Below are positions 8,274-17,372 of a stretch of DNA of 64,000 bases, piece after piece (position 1 is the stretch's first letter; every line of letters starts with the position of its first letter). A program made the translations under genes and the position numbers. This DNA is from Bacteroidaceae bacterium. GTDB lineage: Bacteria > Bacteroidota > Bacteroidia > Bacteroidales > Bacteroidaceae. A model generated the notes under the pieces. It saw only the letters and a program-made list of their open reading frames with translations, was not told the origin of the DNA and ran no database searches. The DNA lies in the NCBI GenBank assembly GCA_900769465.1, contig CAAGGT010000316.1, positions 1 through 64,000 on the forward strand, given 5' to 3'.

Positions 8274-9446
8274 TCACACAATCTTGTCGTATGCAGCTTT
8301 TATCTGGTTCAGAGCCTTTTCGAGTACTGAACGCGGGCAACCGAGATTCATTCGCATAAAGCCCGAACCTTCCTCGCCGAACATAGCGCCGTCGTTCATT
8401 CCCACCTTAGCCTCGCGGATGAAGAACTCGACCAACTTGTCGTGTGGCAAGCCAAGGCCACGCGCATCAAGGAACACCAGAAACGATGCCTGCGGGCGAA
8501 TCATACCCATCTTTGGCATATTCTCCTTCAGATACTGCTCCATAAAATCGATATTCGCCTCTACATATTCGAGCATCTGCTCAACCCACTCCTCGCCCTG
8601 TTCATATGCTGTAGCTACAGGACCTGTTGCGAACACATGAGCCGTATCCAGTTCGCTCTTGCGCAGGAACTCGTTATACTGTTGGCGTATTTCGGGATTT
8701 TGGATTATGTGGTATGAGCTCTTGAGGCCAGCGATGTTGAATGTCTTGCTTGCAGCCATAAAGGTAATGCTGTTATTCTTTGCATCCTCACTTACGCTTG
8801 CGAATGGAGTGTGCTTGTATCCCTTGAGAGCCATATCGCAGTGAATCTCGTCACTGATTACAAGTACATTGTTCTTAACACAGATGTCACACATACGCAA
8901 AAGTTCCTCCTTTGACCACACGCGGCCACAGGGGTTATGAGGGTTGCACAGCAAGAACACCTTGCACCCCTTGACCTTCTCCTCAAAATCGGCAAAGTCT
9001 ATCTGCAACTGTCCATCAACAAGCTTCAGCGGATTAAATACAAGCGTACGCTCAAGGTCGTTAGTAACGTGGTGGTACGGATGATACACAGGTGGCTGAA
9101 TCATCACCTTATCACCAGCCTTTGTAAAGCACTGCAAAGCAAATGAAATCGCCGGCACGATACCACCCACAAAACCTATCTCATCACTCTCAACCTGCCA
9201 ACCATAACGGCGTGATACCCAGCTCTGTATGGCAGGCCTCCAACGCTTGCATATATAGCTGTAGCCAAGCAGTTCGTGGCTCAAACGGTTGCGTATAGCA
9301 TCCACTATAAAATCTGGAGTTCTGAAATCCATATCGGCAATCCACATAGGCAACACCTCCTCGGTACCGAACATTTCCTTCAAATTGTCGTATTTCAGGC
9401 AATCGGTATGTTTGCGCTGAACAATTTCGTCAAAATTGTATTTCAT
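8274..9446 (-). CDS. MalY/PatB-family cystathionine beta-lyase (PLP enzyme)
   Basis: The 390-residue fold-type I PLP enzyme starts with MKYNFDEIVQRKHTDCLKYD, the standard MalY/PatB opening. It continues with WIADMDF, the PLP ring contact and Asp motif (VISDEIHCDM near 170), and the Schiff-base lysine in AASKTFNIAGLK (about 232-243). The family cleaves C-S bonds of cystathionine or cysteine, giving pyruvate, ammonia and a thiol or sulfide, and acts in the cytoplasm. MalY of E. coli also moonlights as a regulator; nothing here shows that. It is monocistronic, with its own terminator. Confidence 0.88.
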   Translation of the reverse strand: MKYNFDEIVQRKHTDCLKYDNLKEMFGTEEVLPMWIADMDFRTPDFIVDAIRNRLSHELLGYSYICKRWRPAIQSWVSRRYGWQVESDEIGFVGGIVPAISFALQCFTKAGDKVMIQPPVYHPYHHVTNDLERTLVFNPLKLVDGQLQIDFADFEEKVKGCKVFLLCNPHNPCGRVWSKEELLRMCDICVKNNVLVISDEIHCDMALKGYKHTPFASVSEDAKNNSITFMAASKTFNIAGLKSSYHIIQNPEIRQQYNEFLRKSELDTAHVFATGPVATAYEQGEEWVEQMLEYVEANIDFMEQYLKENMPKMGMIRPQASFLVFLDARGLGLPHDKLVEFFIREAKVGMNDGAMFGEEGSGFMRMNLGCPRSVLEKALNQIKAAYDKIV

Positions 9447-9483
9447 TACAGAATGATTGTTTTAGTTTATGTTTCAAAGTGGC

Positions 9484-10275
9484 TCACAGAGTCCCTTCTT
9501 GTGTTATTTCTATCCTATTGTTTACTTTATCGTACACTATCCCGTCGCCGTCAATAAAACGTTGCAACAGTCCATCGGCCGCCAGTTGGGAAACATCACC
9601 CACGTGCAATGCGCCATCAATTATCAACCAGAGCCTGTCGGCAAAACGCAACGCCATTTCAATGTCGTGTGTAGAGACCACAACCGCCTTGCCCTCATCT
9701 ACCGCCAACCCTCGCAGTGTGCGGAACAACTGCACCTTGCTGCGGAAATCAAGGAATGCCGTGGGTTCATCAAGCAACATAAGCGGTGTCTGCTGTGCAA
9801 TAGCCTTTGCTATAAGGCATTTCTGCCTTTCACCGTCACTCAATGTGGCAACCGGACGGGCGGAAAGATGCTTGACACCCATCCTTTCCATTGCCGCCGA
9901 AACCAAAGCCTTATCACCAGACGCCAAACGCCCCAGAAATCCCGTATACGGCGTACGCCCCAATGAGACAAGTTCATCCACCGTCAACGTCGCGAAATCA
10001 TTGTCAGTAAGCACCACCGAGACACAGCGTGCAAGCTCTTTTGCCGAAAGGGAAGCAACATCTCCAGATGCAAACTCCACCTTGCCCGACAATGGCGGCT
10101 GGAAAGCCGACAATGTACGCAAGAGAGTCGACTTGCCCGCGCCGTTAGTTCCAATGAGAGCAACAACCTCGCCCGCTTGGAGCGTGGCATTGATTGCCGT
10201 CACAACCGTGGTTACCGATTTGCCACTGCGATAACCAATTGCTGCGTCATTGATGGAGAGCGCAATGCAGCCCAT
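9484..10275 (-). CDS. FecE/BtuD-like ABC transporter ATPase without adjacent permease
   Basis: About 263 residues from the ATG at 10275. A longer start at 10293 exists, but the later ATG overlaps the upstream stop as TAATG. Walker A is GTNGAGKST, the signature is LSDGERQK (in place of LSGGQ), Walker B is LMLLDEPTAFLD and the switch His is in VVSTHDIE. This is the class that drives FecCD-type importers of iron-siderophore, haem or cobalamin. No permease or binding protein lies nearby, so the partner must be elsewhere. The translational coupling to a secreted peptidase gene is unusual. Confidence 0.85.
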   Translation of the reverse strand: MGCIALSINDAAIGYRSGKSVTTVVTAINATLQAGEVVALIGTNGAGKSTLLRTLSAFQPPLSGKVEFASGDVASLSAKELARCVSVVLTDNDFATLTVDELVSLGRTPYTGFLGRLASGDKALVSAAMERMGVKHLSARPVATLSDGERQKCLIAKAIAQQTPLMLLDEPTAFLDFRSKVQLFRTLRGLAVDEGKAVVVSTHDIEMALRFADRLWLIIDGALHVGDVSQLAADGLLQRFIDGDGIVYDKVNNRIEITQEGTL

Positions 10276-11576
10276 TACTTGTACTCCATCCACTCGTTGA
10301 GCTGCTCCAGGATTTCATTACGCATATCCTCGGGCATATTCAGGATGCGTGCAGTGTGACTGCCACCGGGCTGCACAAAAATCTTTATATTCTCCTTGTT
10401 ACGGTCACGCAACCATGTCACACCACTTGCAGTCCAAGGGTCAACCTCGCCATATATCATAATGGCTTTAGGATCATTCTCGGTATAGTAATCTGTAACA
10501 AAGCGGTAGTTACTGTCATCAAATTTCACGTCAGCGAAACTCTCGGGCAAGAGAACACGCTTCAGATAACCCTCGACATCCTCGGCATTCACATACTTGT
10601 GGAAAGGTTCGATATTGTAGCCATAGTAGCCGAAATCCTTCACTGCCTGAACAAAGAACGATTCAATGCTGCTGCCGGCCGCAAAATAGTCGGGACCACA
10701 CATCTTCACAAAGTAGTCAAAGATTGTCTTGTCATCCGAATCAAGCGCCGGAATGGTATTTGTCGGTGTACCCCACTGCCACATAGAGAACTGATACTCA
10801 AGCACCAATAAATCATAGACATTTGACGTGGGCACACGGAATACAAGGTCGTTCTTCAAGCAATATTCATCAAACATCGGCATCAGACGCTCCTTACGCT
10901 CAAAGAGTTCTGTCTGGAAAGCACGGATTGCATCGCGGTTAGCCTTTGTTGACACCTGCTCCAGGAAAGACTCGTGACGGCCATCCTCAACGGCACAGCT
11001 CAACGGACCGACATAAGGTACCGAAACATCAATATCCTCGGGATAATATGCACGCAGAAAAATTGAAGTCGAGCCACCCTTGCTGATACCTGTAGATGCC
11101 CATTTCTTTGAGTAGTATGGCTTGAACGATGTTATGATGTTATGGTAATCTGTCATTGAATTCGCAACGGTGAGATACTCCCAGTTACATGGCTGAGGCA
11201 TTGAACCCGAGAAATAGCGGTACTCGACAAACAGGATATTGGCATCCATAATTTTTGTAAGTTCCTCCATATAGCGTGGGCTGTTGAAAGCGTAATCGGC
11301 GCCATAACCCTCGGTAACTACAACCATCGGGCGGTCATACCCACGGTGACCGAGCATCACTCGCTGCTCAAATGTTCCGGCAGCCGGATTCTGAGGATCG
11401 AGCAACTGTGTCACTTTCATCAAATAATACTGGCGGGTAGAGTCGGCCTTTTCAATCTTTTCAAAACTTGAAACAGCCTTTATACCCTTCAACATTTTCT
11501 CAATGTCACCATTCTGTGCATTGACAAACAACGCCACAAAAAGCAGTGACAACAGTGTAAAAAATCTTCTATTCAT
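10275..11576 (-). CDS. Secreted serine peptidase, S28/S37-like
   Basis: About 433 residues from the ATG at 11576. A longer frame to 11609 would begin inside the promoter. The signal peptide is MNRRFFTLLSLLFVALFVNA. The alpha/beta-hydrolase nucleophile lies in GISKGGS (Ser near 165), and the likely acid and base lie in GEVDPWT and GGSHTARI near the C-terminus. Bacteroides homologues are annotated as S28 or as PS-10/S37 tripeptidyl aminopeptidases. It should cut peptides in the periplasm or outside the cell. Its stop overlaps the start of the ABC ATPase gene by one base. Confidence 0.82.
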   Translation of the reverse strand: MNRRFFTLLSLLFVALFVNAQNGDIEKMLKGIKAVSSFEKIEKADSTRQYYLMKVTQLLDPQNPAAGTFEQRVMLGHRGYDRPMVVVTEGYGADYAFNSPRYMEELTKIMDANILFVEYRYFSGSMPQPCNWEYLTVANSMTDYHNIITSFKPYYSKKWASTGISKGGSTSIFLRAYYPEDIDVSVPYVGPLSCAVEDGRHESFLEQVSTKANRDAIRAFQTELFERKERLMPMFDEYCLKNDLVFRVPTSNVYDLLVLEYQFSMWQWGTPTNTIPALDSDDKTIFDYFVKMCGPDYFAAGSSIESFFVQAVKDFGYYGYNIEPFHKYVNAEDVEGYLKRVLLPESFADVKFDDSNYRFVTDYYTENDPKAIMIYGEVDPWTASGVTWLRDRNKENIKIFVQPGGSHTARILNMPEDMRNEILEQLNEWMEYK

Positions 11577-11606
11577 AACGTTTATTTTGTTTGCAAGATA
11601 ATTGTG

Positions 11607-11638
11607 CAAAGTTACATAAAGTTAAAGGTTATACAAAA
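11607..11638 (-). promoter_or_regulatory. Bacteroidota-type promoter of the peptidase-ATPase operon
   Basis: On the minus strand a TTTTG box (11638-11634) is followed after 19 nt by TAACTTTG (11614-11607), an exact match to the -7 consensus TAnnTTTG. Transcription would begin near 11600. That rules out the upstream ATG at 11609 and supports the start at 11576. Confidence 0.75.
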
Positions 11639-11655
11639 TTATTAACGTGTTAAAT

Positions 11656-11679
11656 CGGCTCACTTTTGCAGGTGAGCCG
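11656..11679. repeat. Hairpin sharing 17 bp with the left-edge IS region
   Basis: An 8-bp perfect inverted repeat (11656-11663 with 11672-11679) surrounds TTTTGCAG. The 17-mer at 11662-11678 (ACTTTTGCAGGTGAGCC) is identical to 103-119, upstream of the transposase start at the left edge. It has no T-run, so it is not a normal terminator. It could be an IS-end remnant. Confidence 0.45.
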
Positions 11680-11720
11680 TTAAATCACAAACAGGAAACA
11701 CAGTTTGAGGGTATAAAAAG

Positions 11721-11750
11721 AATCGGCCACCCGTTAAAGGACAGCCGATT
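11721..11750 (-). terminator. Terminator of the nagB operon
   Basis: A 7-bp stem (11721-11727 with 11744-11750) is followed on the minus strand by TCTTTTTATA. It lies 23 nt after the nagB stop. Confidence 0.65.
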
Positions 11751-11772
11751 GAAGTATTAAGCACTCTTTGTA

Positions 11773-12585
11773 TTACTTTGAGCAATAGCAAGGAGTCAGG
11801 TTATCACGCTCGATATCCTTGAAGTAGTTGACAGTACCCACCTTCAGCTCGGCAGTAGCAGCATCGTCACAAACGATGATACCGCTGCGGTGCATCTGTA
11901 GAACGCTGATAGTCCACATCTGTGTAACATTACCCTCAACAGCGTGGTAGAGAGCCTGAGCCTTGTTGTGGCCGTTAACGAGGATAAGAACCTCCTTTGC
12001 ATCCATAACAGTACCTACGCCCACTGTAACCGCAGTCTTGGGAACCTTGTTGATGTCATTGTCAAAGAAACGTGAGTTTGCAATGATGGTGTCGGTTGTC
12101 AAAGTCTTGATACGTGTGCGTGAAGCGAGTGATGAACCCGGCTCGTTGAACGCGATGTGACCATCTGGGCCGATACCGCCAAGGAACAGGTCAATACCGC
12201 CATAAGACTTGATTTTTTCCTCGTAACGTGCGCACTCTGCAACCAAATCCTCGGCATTACCGTTGAGGATGTTGACATTCTCTCTCTTCACGTCAACATG
12301 GCTGAAGAAGTTGTTCCACATAAATGAGTGGTAGCTCTCGGGATGCTCCTCGGGCAAACCTACATACTCGTCCATATTGAATGTAACGACATTCTGAAAA
12401 CTAACGACACCCTTGTTGTAGAGATTGATTAGCTCCTTGTAAGTTCCAAGAGGAGTACCACCTGTAGGCAAACCAAGAACAAAAGGTTTCTCGGCTGTAG
12501 GTTTGAACTCGTTAATTTTCTTTGCTACATAAGATGCAGCCCAGCAAGAAAGCTGCTGGTAGTTAGGCTGAATAATTAAACGCAT
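11773..12585 (-). CDS. nagB: Glucosamine-6-phosphate deaminase
   Basis: The 270-residue protein is close to the 266 of E. coli NagB. It shows the substrate loop GLPTGGTPLGTY, the catalytic Asp in NMDEYVG (near 72) and the ring-opening His in GPDGHIAFNEPGSS (near 143). The enzyme converts glucosamine-6-phosphate to fructose-6-phosphate and ammonia. This joins amino-sugar breakdown to glycolysis in the cytoplasm. It follows the GH43-like lipoprotein gene by 5 nt. The pair suggests use of an amino-sugar-containing glycan, though no transporter or kinase is beside it. Confidence 0.95.
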   Translation of the reverse strand: MRLIIQPNYQQLSCWAASYVAKKINEFKPTAEKPFVLGLPTGGTPLGTYKELINLYNKGVVSFQNVVTFNMDEYVGLPEEHPESYHSFMWNNFFSHVDVKRENVNILNGNAEDLVAECARYEEKIKSYGGIDLFLGGIGPDGHIAFNEPGSSLASRTRIKTLTTDTIIANSRFFDNDINKVPKTAVTVGVGTVMDAKEVLILVNGHNKAQALYHAVEGNVTQMWTISVLQMHRSGIIVCDDAATAELKVGTVNYFKDIERDNLTPCYCSK

Positions 12586-12590
12586 AATTT

Positions 12591-13634
12591 TTAAAATTTA
12601 TAGTGTCCTTCAATTTTTAGTTTATCAAACTGCAAGTCAAGTTTAAACAGTTGCGGCACGCTCTTTGCAACACCGTCAATCACAGTATCCCTCTCCACCA
12701 CAAGAACCTTTGTTCCGTCGTAGTCGGTGAATATCGATGCACTGCCAACTCCGCCCGTCAACAGCGGTTCAGGCTCAACCACCCAGGGACCGTTATATCC
12801 ATACTCACCTGTCTGTGTATAGGCAACACCTATTGCCTTCTTACCACCGAGGTATGATGTAAACAATATGCCCATCTCCTTTTCATCCGTCACAAACAGG
12901 AATGGAGCCTCCATCACCGGCGAGAAGCTTTTTTCACCATCTTTTTCCTCGACCGTCCAACGATTGTCGGCAGCCGAGAACATTATGTATGCCTCACCTA
13001 CCCTGCGCCCCAAATCATTCGAGAAACGCACAATCTGCACTGTCCCATCACCATTCTGTTCACCCTGATGGGTGTATATCATATACGAAGCGCCCAAATA
13101 GTCAATACCGAACGTGGGGTGCGCTGCCATCTCGCTCTCCACAAGCAGGCTGCTTCCACTGTCGATGGTCCTGTATGGGCCACGTATGTCATCGGCCACC
13201 AATGCCACACACGAGCGGCGCGCAAACAACTTTCCGTCGGCACCCGGCAACATAACATCAGGACGCTCAAAAGTCGCCATATAATAGTACTTTCCCCCGA
13301 ACATATGTATCTCGGGCGATGTTATCACAGGCGAAGCCCCAATCCAAGATGCAGTATCCTGTTCAAGGACATCGTACGGACCGGTCCAGCGATGCAGGTC
13401 ACGGCTTGTCCACATCAATCCTCCGTCAGCAACCATATAATAGCTATCATTCTCGCGCTCATAGCGGATATATGGATTCCTGAAACTCATCGTATCCATC
13501 AGCACGGTATCAAGAGCCACTCCGGCCGGCGGAGCGAAAGTCCATCCTCCATCCCTTACACTGTTCTTTTCATCGCCACAGGCAACAAGCACAAACGCAA
13601 GAAAAAGAGATATGACAAAAGCCTTTTTTACCAT
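12591..13634 (-). CDS. GH43-like five-bladed propeller lipoprotein
   Basis: 347 residues from the ATG at 13634. An upstream ATG at 13664 lies before a likely -7 box (TATCTTTA) and is disfavoured. The N-terminus MVKKAFVISLFLAFVLVACG is a lipoprotein signal with Cys at the lipobox. The rest has the repeating sheet pattern of a GH43/GH32-type beta-propeller (RNPYIRYERENDSYYMVAD, SPEIHMFGGKYYYMATFE, APFLFVTDEKEMG). Clear catalytic acids could not be assigned with confidence. It likely binds or cleaves a glycan at the outer membrane. nagB follows after 5 nt. Confidence 0.72.
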   Translation of the reverse strand: MVKKAFVISLFLAFVLVACGDEKNSVRDGGWTFAPPAGVALDTVLMDTMSFRNPYIRYERENDSYYMVADGGLMWTSRDLHRWTGPYDVLEQDTASWIGASPVITSPEIHMFGGKYYYMATFERPDVMLPGADGKLFARRSCVALVADDIRGPYRTIDSGSSLLVESEMAAHPTFGIDYLGASYMIYTHQGEQNGDGTVQIVRFSNDLGRRVGEAYIMFSAADNRWTVEEKDGEKSFSPVMEAPFLFVTDEKEMGILFTSYLGGKKAIGVAYTQTGEYGYNGPWVVEPEPLLTGGVGSASIFTDYDGTKVLVVERDTVIDGVAKSVPQLFKLDLQFDKLKIEGHYKF

Positions 13635-13781
13635 CAAACCTAATTTGTTCGTAAAGATAATCATTTTTTAACCAAACAAACAAACAAAAACCAAAAGAAA
13701 CTTTTCATTAACCGTACAAACAGATAAAAGCAAGAGGAAAAGAAACAAAATAGCGCCCACTGTTTCCTTTTTTTTCAGACA

Positions 13782-13834
13782 AAAGAACAGAAGTACAAAA
13801 ACCAACATTCGTTTGTTACATAAGATTTAACAGC
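13782..13834 (+). repeat. Dispersed bspA-associated repeat, copy 1
   Basis: About 53 bp around ACCAACATTCGTTTGTTAC, closely similar to 17784-17836 on the other side of the bspA-like gene and, in reverse orientation, to 58520-58558 near the second bspA-like gene. Confidence 0.6.
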
Positions 13835-13862
13835 ATCCCCCAATACACTAAGATAAAGACAA

Positions 13863-14016
13863 CCTTTCAACTATTAGATATAGTGTTGAAAGATTTCCAA
13901 CTTTCAAGAATTTGAGCCTGCGACAAGGTGAGAACTTGTTTTCCCATTGTCACAGACTCAATTTCTTTATTGTCGCAAATGAAACAGTGCGATGCAATTA
14001 TCTAATAGTTGAAAGG
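13863..14016. repeat. 154-bp nested palindromic (MITE-like) element
   Basis: The ends are perfect 18-bp inverted repeats (13863-13880 and 13999-14016, CCTTTCAACTATTAGATA and its complement). Inside, about 27 nt ending near 13935 pair imperfectly with the following 27 nt, ending near 13962. The whole can form a long two-part hairpin. There is no coding capacity. Confidence 0.6.
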
Positions 14017-14126
14017 CTCTTATGTTCTTTTGTTCTTATGTTCTTATGTCTTAAAAATTACTTAACCAAAACCTTTCGCTTCGCGCAACTGCTTGGCGTT
14101 CGGCAATGCTTGATTAAGCAAGCTTA

Positions 14127-17100
14127 TCAATCATTACTCTCACTTACCCAGCACTTTTTACCATCAATTATATAAATACCGTTTGTCAGGTTCTCCACCA
14201 CACGACCTTTGAGGTCGTAGCAAATACTTTTACCTTTTCGATTTCCGCCTTCCGCTTTCAGTTCTTCGAACACCTCGTCAATGCCTGTAAACTCCATTTC
14301 CCTGATAACAAATTTACTCCAAGGTGACACCCTTGCATAAAATTCCTCACGACCGACAGGTACATACAAAGAAGCATTGTTGTAGGCATCACTGCTGAAT
14401 ATGTTTTCATTTGCACTGACAACTTTCTTTGAGCCTACTCTAATTTCAAACAAATTGTTACAGTCTGCAAAGGCGTTATCCCCAATACTCTCAATAGTAT
14501 TGCTTATATAAATTTCTTCGAGTTTGCTACAACCTGCAAAAGCTGATTCTCCAATGCTGTTAACACCATCAACAATATCAACCCTTGTAAGACCGGAACA
14601 ACCGGAGAATGCACTATCTCCAATGCCGACTACACTGTTAGGAATTACAACATTGGTAAGTTCATTTTTATTTACAAACGCTTCATCACCTATAGCATAA
14701 TTTTCACCATTGTAATTATCGGGCAAAGTTACATCTGTTGCATCGCCAAAATATGCTACTAAAGTATGCTTGTCATCAACTGTAGAGAATACAAAATCAT
14801 CAACAACATCATCGCCAGGAGCATTTACCACCTTATCGGCATAATATGCCACATAACCATAATCAGATGAACCTTTGCTGAATATTAAATTTGAAAGGTT
14901 TATAACGGTTTTAAGAGCTGAACAACGTTGGAACGCGGCATCTCCAATACTTGTAACGCTGTTAGGTATTTCAATGCTTGTAAGGCCGGTACAACCACTG
15001 AACGCGCCACCTGCAATACCCAAAGTACCTTTTTGTACGGTAATTGATGAATTTTTAGGCATTGTTCCTTTGTATTCATAAAGTACTTTACCTGCATATA
15101 TAATACCATCAGGTTGGTTCTTATACCAAGCTGTACCATAGAACGCATTTTCTCCAATGCTGGTTACGCTGTTGGGGATTACAATGCTGGCAACTCCGGA
15201 GCAACTATAGAACGCACCCTCTCCAATGCTTGTTACACTGTTAGGGATTACAACGCTCGTAAGGCCTTGGCAAGCTCTGAATGCATTAGCTCCAAGACTG
15301 GTTACACTTTTGGGGATTTCAATGCTGGTAAGCCCGGCGCAACTATAGAACGCCCAATCTCCAATGCTAGTTACGCTTTTAGGAATTACAATGTTCGTAA
15401 GATCTCGGCAACCATAGAACGCAGAACTTCCAATGCTGGTTACAGTTTTGGGGATTTCAATGCTGGTAAGACCTCGGCAACCATAAAACGCATCATGTCC
15501 AATGCTTTTAACGCCGTTGGGGATAATTGTGTTCTTGCAACCAACTATAAGCGTCTTGCTTTCTGTTTCTATTATAGCATTACAATTTTCACGGCTATCA
15601 TATTTTGCATTACCGGCTTCAACAATGATGCTGGTAAGCCCGGTACAAGAAGAGAACGCACGCTCTCCAATGCTTGTTACGCTGTTTGGGATTACAACGC
15701 TGGTAATTGTTGTGTTACCTTTGAATACATTTGCATCAATAGCATAGTTTTCACCGTTATAATCAGCCGGCAAGGTTAATTCTGCTGCATTGCCCAAATA
15801 GTAAAGCAATGTATTTGCATCATTTGGCTTACCGAATATAAAATCGCCCTCTTTTGAGCCATTTGGTGCATTATAAACGTTATTAGCATAATACGCAACA
15901 TCACCATAATCAGAAGAACCTTTGCTTAATGTTAAATTAGAGAAATTATAAACAGTTTTAAGCCCGGGGCAATTCCCGAACGCTTCATTTCCAATACTGG
16001 TAACACTATTACCAATTTCAATGCTGGTAAGGCTGGTGCAACTACCGAACGCAAAACGTTCAATACTTGTTACGCTGTTAGGAATTACAATGCTGGTAAG
16101 GCCGGTGCATTTACCGAACGACCAAAATCCAATGCTTGTAACGCTGTTACCAATTTCAACACTCTTAAGTCCGTAGCAATAAGCAAACGCAGATTCTCCA
16201 ATGCTTGTAACACTATTACCAATTTCAACGCTGGTAAGGCCGCTGCAACTACCGAACGCACCACCGCCAATGTTTGTTACACTGTTAGGGATTTCAATAC
16301 TGGTAAGCCCGGCGCAACTATAGAACGCAGAAGTGCCAATGCTTGTTACGCTGTTAGGGATTTCAATGCTGGTAAGACCTCGGCAACCACAGAACGCCTC
16401 ATTTCCAATGCTAGTTACGCTGTTAGGAATTACAATGCTGGTAAGCCCGGTGCAACCATAGAACGCCTCATTTCCAATGCTAGTTACGCTGTTAGGAATT
16501 ATTGTATTTTTACAGCCAACAACCAATGTATTTGTTGCTGTTTCTACTATTGCATTGCAATTTTCACGGCTATCATATTTTGTGTTACCGGATTCAACAA
16601 TGATGTTGGTAAGGTTGGAGCAAACAGAGAACGCATAACTTTCAATACTTGCGACACTGTTAGGGATTACAACGCTGGTAAGAGTGGTACACCTATAGAA
16701 CGCATATTCTCCAATGCTGGTGACACTGTTAGGAATTATTGTATTTTTACAACCAATAACCAATGTATTTGTTGCAGTTTCTATTATTGCATTGCAATTT
16801 TCACGGCTATCATATTTTGTATTACCGGATTCAACAATGATATTGGTAAGCCCGGTGCAATCAGAGAACGCACTACTTCCAATACTTGTTACACTGTTAG
16901 GGATTTCAATACTTGTAAGACCGTAGCAATCAGAGAACGCATAATCTCCAATGCTTGTTACGCTGTTAGGAATTTCAATGCCGGTAAGAGCGGTACAGCA
17001 ATTGAACGCACTACTTCCAATACTTGTTACGCTGTTAGGAATTTCAATGCCGGTAAGAGCGGTACACCAATTGAACGCCTGATTTCCAATACTTGTTACG

Positions 17101-17372
17101 CTGTTAGGAATTTCAATGCCGGTAAGAGCGGTACACCAATCGAACGCTTGATATCCAATACTGGCGACGCTGTAGGTGCTGCTATTATACGTAACACTCT
17201 CGGGAATCACCACACTGCCGGTGTATTTATTAGTTCCTGATGTAACCTCAACTGTTTTGTTTGTTGCATCGGTGATATTGTAATAAATACCACCTGCCAC
17301 AAAGTCGTGGGCTGTTGCTGTTAAGCAGCACCATAATAAAAGTGCTGTAAATAAAAGATTCAGTTTCTTCAT
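14127..17372 (-). CDS. BspA-like leucine-rich-repeat surface protein, 1081 residues
   Basis: A signal peptide (MKKLNLLFTALLLWCCLTATA) is followed by about 27 LRR_5 units of roughly 23 residues with the core IPNSVTSIGxxAF. Two kinds of island interrupt them: IIVESGNTKYDSRENCNAI and a stretch with KGSSDYGDVAYYA. The C-terminus (last 55 residues: YDLKGRVVENLTNGIYIIDG) resembles a secretion or anchoring tail and matches the tail of the protein at 58794. BspA proteins of Bacteroidota and Trichomonas bind host matrix or other bacteria. The coding DNA is itself strongly repetitive, so copy-number change by recombination is likely. It is monocistronic. Confidence 0.92.
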   Translation of the reverse strand: MKKLNLLFTALLLWCCLTATAHDFVAGGIYYNITDATNKTVEVTSGTNKYTGSVVIPESVTYNSSTYSVASIGYQAFDWCTALTGIEIPNSVTSIGNQAFNWCTALTGIEIPNSVTSIGSSAFNCCTALTGIEIPNSVTSIGDYAFSDCYGLTSIEIPNSVTSIGSSAFSDCTGLTNIIVESGNTKYDSRENCNAIIETATNTLVIGCKNTIIPNSVTSIGEYAFYRCTTLTSVVIPNSVASIESYAFSVCSNLTNIIVESGNTKYDSRENCNAIVETATNTLVVGCKNTIIPNSVTSIGNEAFYGCTGLTSIVIPNSVTSIGNEAFCGCRGLTSIEIPNSVTSIGTSAFYSCAGLTSIEIPNSVTNIGGGAFGSCSGLTSVEIGNSVTSIGESAFAYCYGLKSVEIGNSVTSIGFWSFGKCTGLTSIVIPNSVTSIERFAFGSCTSLTSIEIGNSVTSIGNEAFGNCPGLKTVYNFSNLTLSKGSSDYGDVAYYANNVYNAPNGSKEGDFIFGKPNDANTLLYYLGNAAELTLPADYNGENYAIDANVFKGNTTITSVVIPNSVTSIGERAFSSCTGLTSIIVEAGNAKYDSRENCNAIIETESKTLIVGCKNTIIPNGVKSIGHDAFYGCRGLTSIEIPKTVTSIGSSAFYGCRDLTNIVIPKSVTSIGDWAFYSCAGLTSIEIPKSVTSLGANAFRACQGLTSVVIPNSVTSIGEGAFYSCSGVASIVIPNSVTSIGENAFYGTAWYKNQPDGIIYAGKVLYEYKGTMPKNSSITVQKGTLGIAGGAFSGCTGLTSIEIPNSVTSIGDAAFQRCSALKTVINLSNLIFSKGSSDYGYVAYYADKVVNAPGDDVVDDFVFSTVDDKHTLVAYFGDATDVTLPDNYNGENYAIGDEAFVNKNELTNVVIPNSVVGIGDSAFSGCSGLTRVDIVDGVNSIGESAFAGCSKLEEIYISNTIESIGDNAFADCNNLFEIRVGSKKVVSANENIFSSDAYNNASLYVPVGREEFYARVSPWSKFVIREMEFTGIDEVFEELKAEGGNRKGKSICYDLKGRVVENLTNGIYIIDGKKCWVSESND

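Larger units (their letters stand above)
13635..14126. other. Intergenic region rich in palindromes between lipoprotein and bspA-like genes
   Basis: This stretch holds the lipoprotein promoter (13640-13660), one copy of a dispersed AACCAAC/GTTGGTT-type repeat (13782-13834), a 154-bp palindromic element (13863-14016) and a copy of a CTTTCGCTTCGCGCAACTGCTT motif (14072-14093) that recurs at 17838-17859. No further gene is seen. Confidence 0.6.

Noticed and set aside
14470..17190. Short regular DNA repeats as a non-coding array
   Set aside because: They stay in one frame of a 1081-codon gene and encode the LRR_5 consensus, so they are coding repeats.
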